Shown here piece after piece: positions 6,980-7,182 of a stretch of DNA of 7,182 bases (its first letter is position 1; each line of letters starts with the position of its first letter). A program made the position numbers and the translations under genes. Below the pieces are notes generated by a model, which ran no database searches, was not told where the DNA came from, and worked only from the letters and a program-made list of their open reading frames with translations. The DNA is taken from NCBI GenBank assembly GCA_044375415.1, contig JBILMS010000104.1:1-7182 (forward strand), in the 5' to 3' direction. This stretch comes from JAWXBG01 sp044375415. GTDB lineage: Bacteria; Bacteroidota; Bacteroidia; Flavobacteriales_D; Sanyastnellaceae.

Positions 6980-7021
6980 AAAAAGGGGGGGAACTGGGCC
7001 GCGCAGCGGCCCAGTTCCCCC
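6980..7021 (-). terminator. Perfect 16-bp GC-rich hairpin, terminator-like on the minus strand
   Basis: Plus-strand arms 6987-7002 (GGGGGAACTGGGCCGC) and 7006-7021 are fully complementary around the 3-nt loop GCA. On the minus strand the stem is followed by CC and then TTTTT (6984-6980), as an intrinsic terminator would be; on the plus strand no T-tract follows. It could end a minus-strand transcript from a gene beyond 7182, but at least 160 nt of gene-free DNA would lie between, so a palindromic repeat is an equal alternative. Confidence 0.55.
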
Positions 7022-7065
7022 TTCCACAAAAACGTTCGATTGAAAATGAAAGTGATCGCGAAGAT

Positions 7066-7089
7066 GTGCCAATTAGCCAATGTGCTAAT
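7066..7089 (-). repeat. Octamer repeat cluster 3
   Basis: Three contiguous 8-bp units on the minus strand: ATTAGCAC (7089-7082), ATTGGCTA (7081-7074) and ATTGGCAC (7073-7066). This is the cleanest of the three clusters and shows the exact 8-bp period. Confidence 0.7.
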
Positions 7090-7120
7090 CACTGTTGTCT
7101 GGTAAAACATATCGATTACA

Positions 7121-7140
7121 CCCCTCGGCTGCGCTCGGGG
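7121..7140. repeat. CTCGG-CTGCG-CTCGG motif with CCCC/GGGG ends
   Basis: A 20-bp GC-rich block has two CTCGG copies around CTGCG and complementary CCCC and GGGG ends. Read on the minus strand it could fold with four C-G pairs, two tandem G/A mismatches and a G-C pair. Blocks like this are, in my recollection, scattered between genes in some Bacteroidetes genomes; its role is unknown. Confidence 0.4.
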
Positions 7141-7182
7141 ACCGTTGAATATGTTGAACAGAGGGGGGAGAGAAGGGGGCCG

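Larger units (their letters stand above)
6781..7182. other. Gene-free repeat island upstream of glnN
   Basis: Roughly 400 bp to the right edge hold no credible gene. Instead there are three clusters of 8-bp-period repeats, a perfect 16-bp hairpin, a smaller hairpin, a CTCGG direct repeat, a 9-bp-period GTTGAA pair (7144-7149, 7153-7158) and several G runs on the plus strand. The mixture looks like a landing site for short dispersed intergenic repeats. What lies beyond 7182 is unknown. Confidence 0.7.

Noticed and set aside
6784..7089. A possible CRISPR array
   Set aside because: The units are 8 bp, contiguous and degenerate, with no unique spacers of regular length and no cas genes.
6799..7110. 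A 103-codon minus-strand open frame, and a shorter one at 6821-7072
   Set aside because: Both run through the octamer clusters and the perfect hairpin; the products have no recognisable domain and there is no ribosome site. The frame is a by-product of repeats lacking stops.

Overview
The window looks like ordinary chromosomal DNA from a member of the Bacteroidetes (Bacteroidota). Three things point there: a type III glutamine synthetase close to the Bacteroides GlnN length, an outer-membrane OmpA-family protein with the TPR/beta-propeller/carboxypeptidase-regulatory/OmpA order typical of that phylum, and -7 boxes of the TAnnTTTG type in front of genes that mostly lack Shine-Dalgarno sequences. 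Genus cannot be told from the sequence alone.

All four genes lie on the minus strand, so transcription runs from high to low coordinates. From right to left: 6683-7182 holds no credible gene. Its inner part carries the glnN leader and promoter, and 6781-7182 is packed with short repeats and hairpins. glnN (4499-6682) encodes the nitrogen-assimilating glutamine synthetase III. Then comes a 451-bp gap, 4048-4498, with a family of related inverted repeats abutting and overlapping the glnN stop codon, a featureless AT-rich stretch, and a promoter for the next gene. The 673-residue OmpA/PorE-like envelope protein (2026-4047) ends in a clear intrinsic terminator. purM (790-1962, purine synthesis) starts only 3 nt after that terminator's T-tract, and a candidate -7 box overlaps the hairpin. 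prfA (release factor 1) follows after 34 nt, probably in the same operon, and runs off the left edge after 251 codons, just past the GGQ motif.

Functionally this is core metabolism and housekeeping: glutamine supply, an amidotransferase-dependent purine pathway, translation termination and an envelope protein. Glutamine links glnN and purine synthesis biochemically, but nothing in the sequence shows co-regulation. I see no defence system, CRISPR array, phage, transposase, tRNA or rRNA. The parts worth a second look are non-coding: the hairpin family at the 3' end of glnN, the fused terminator/promoter ahead of purM, and the repeat island upstream of glnN.
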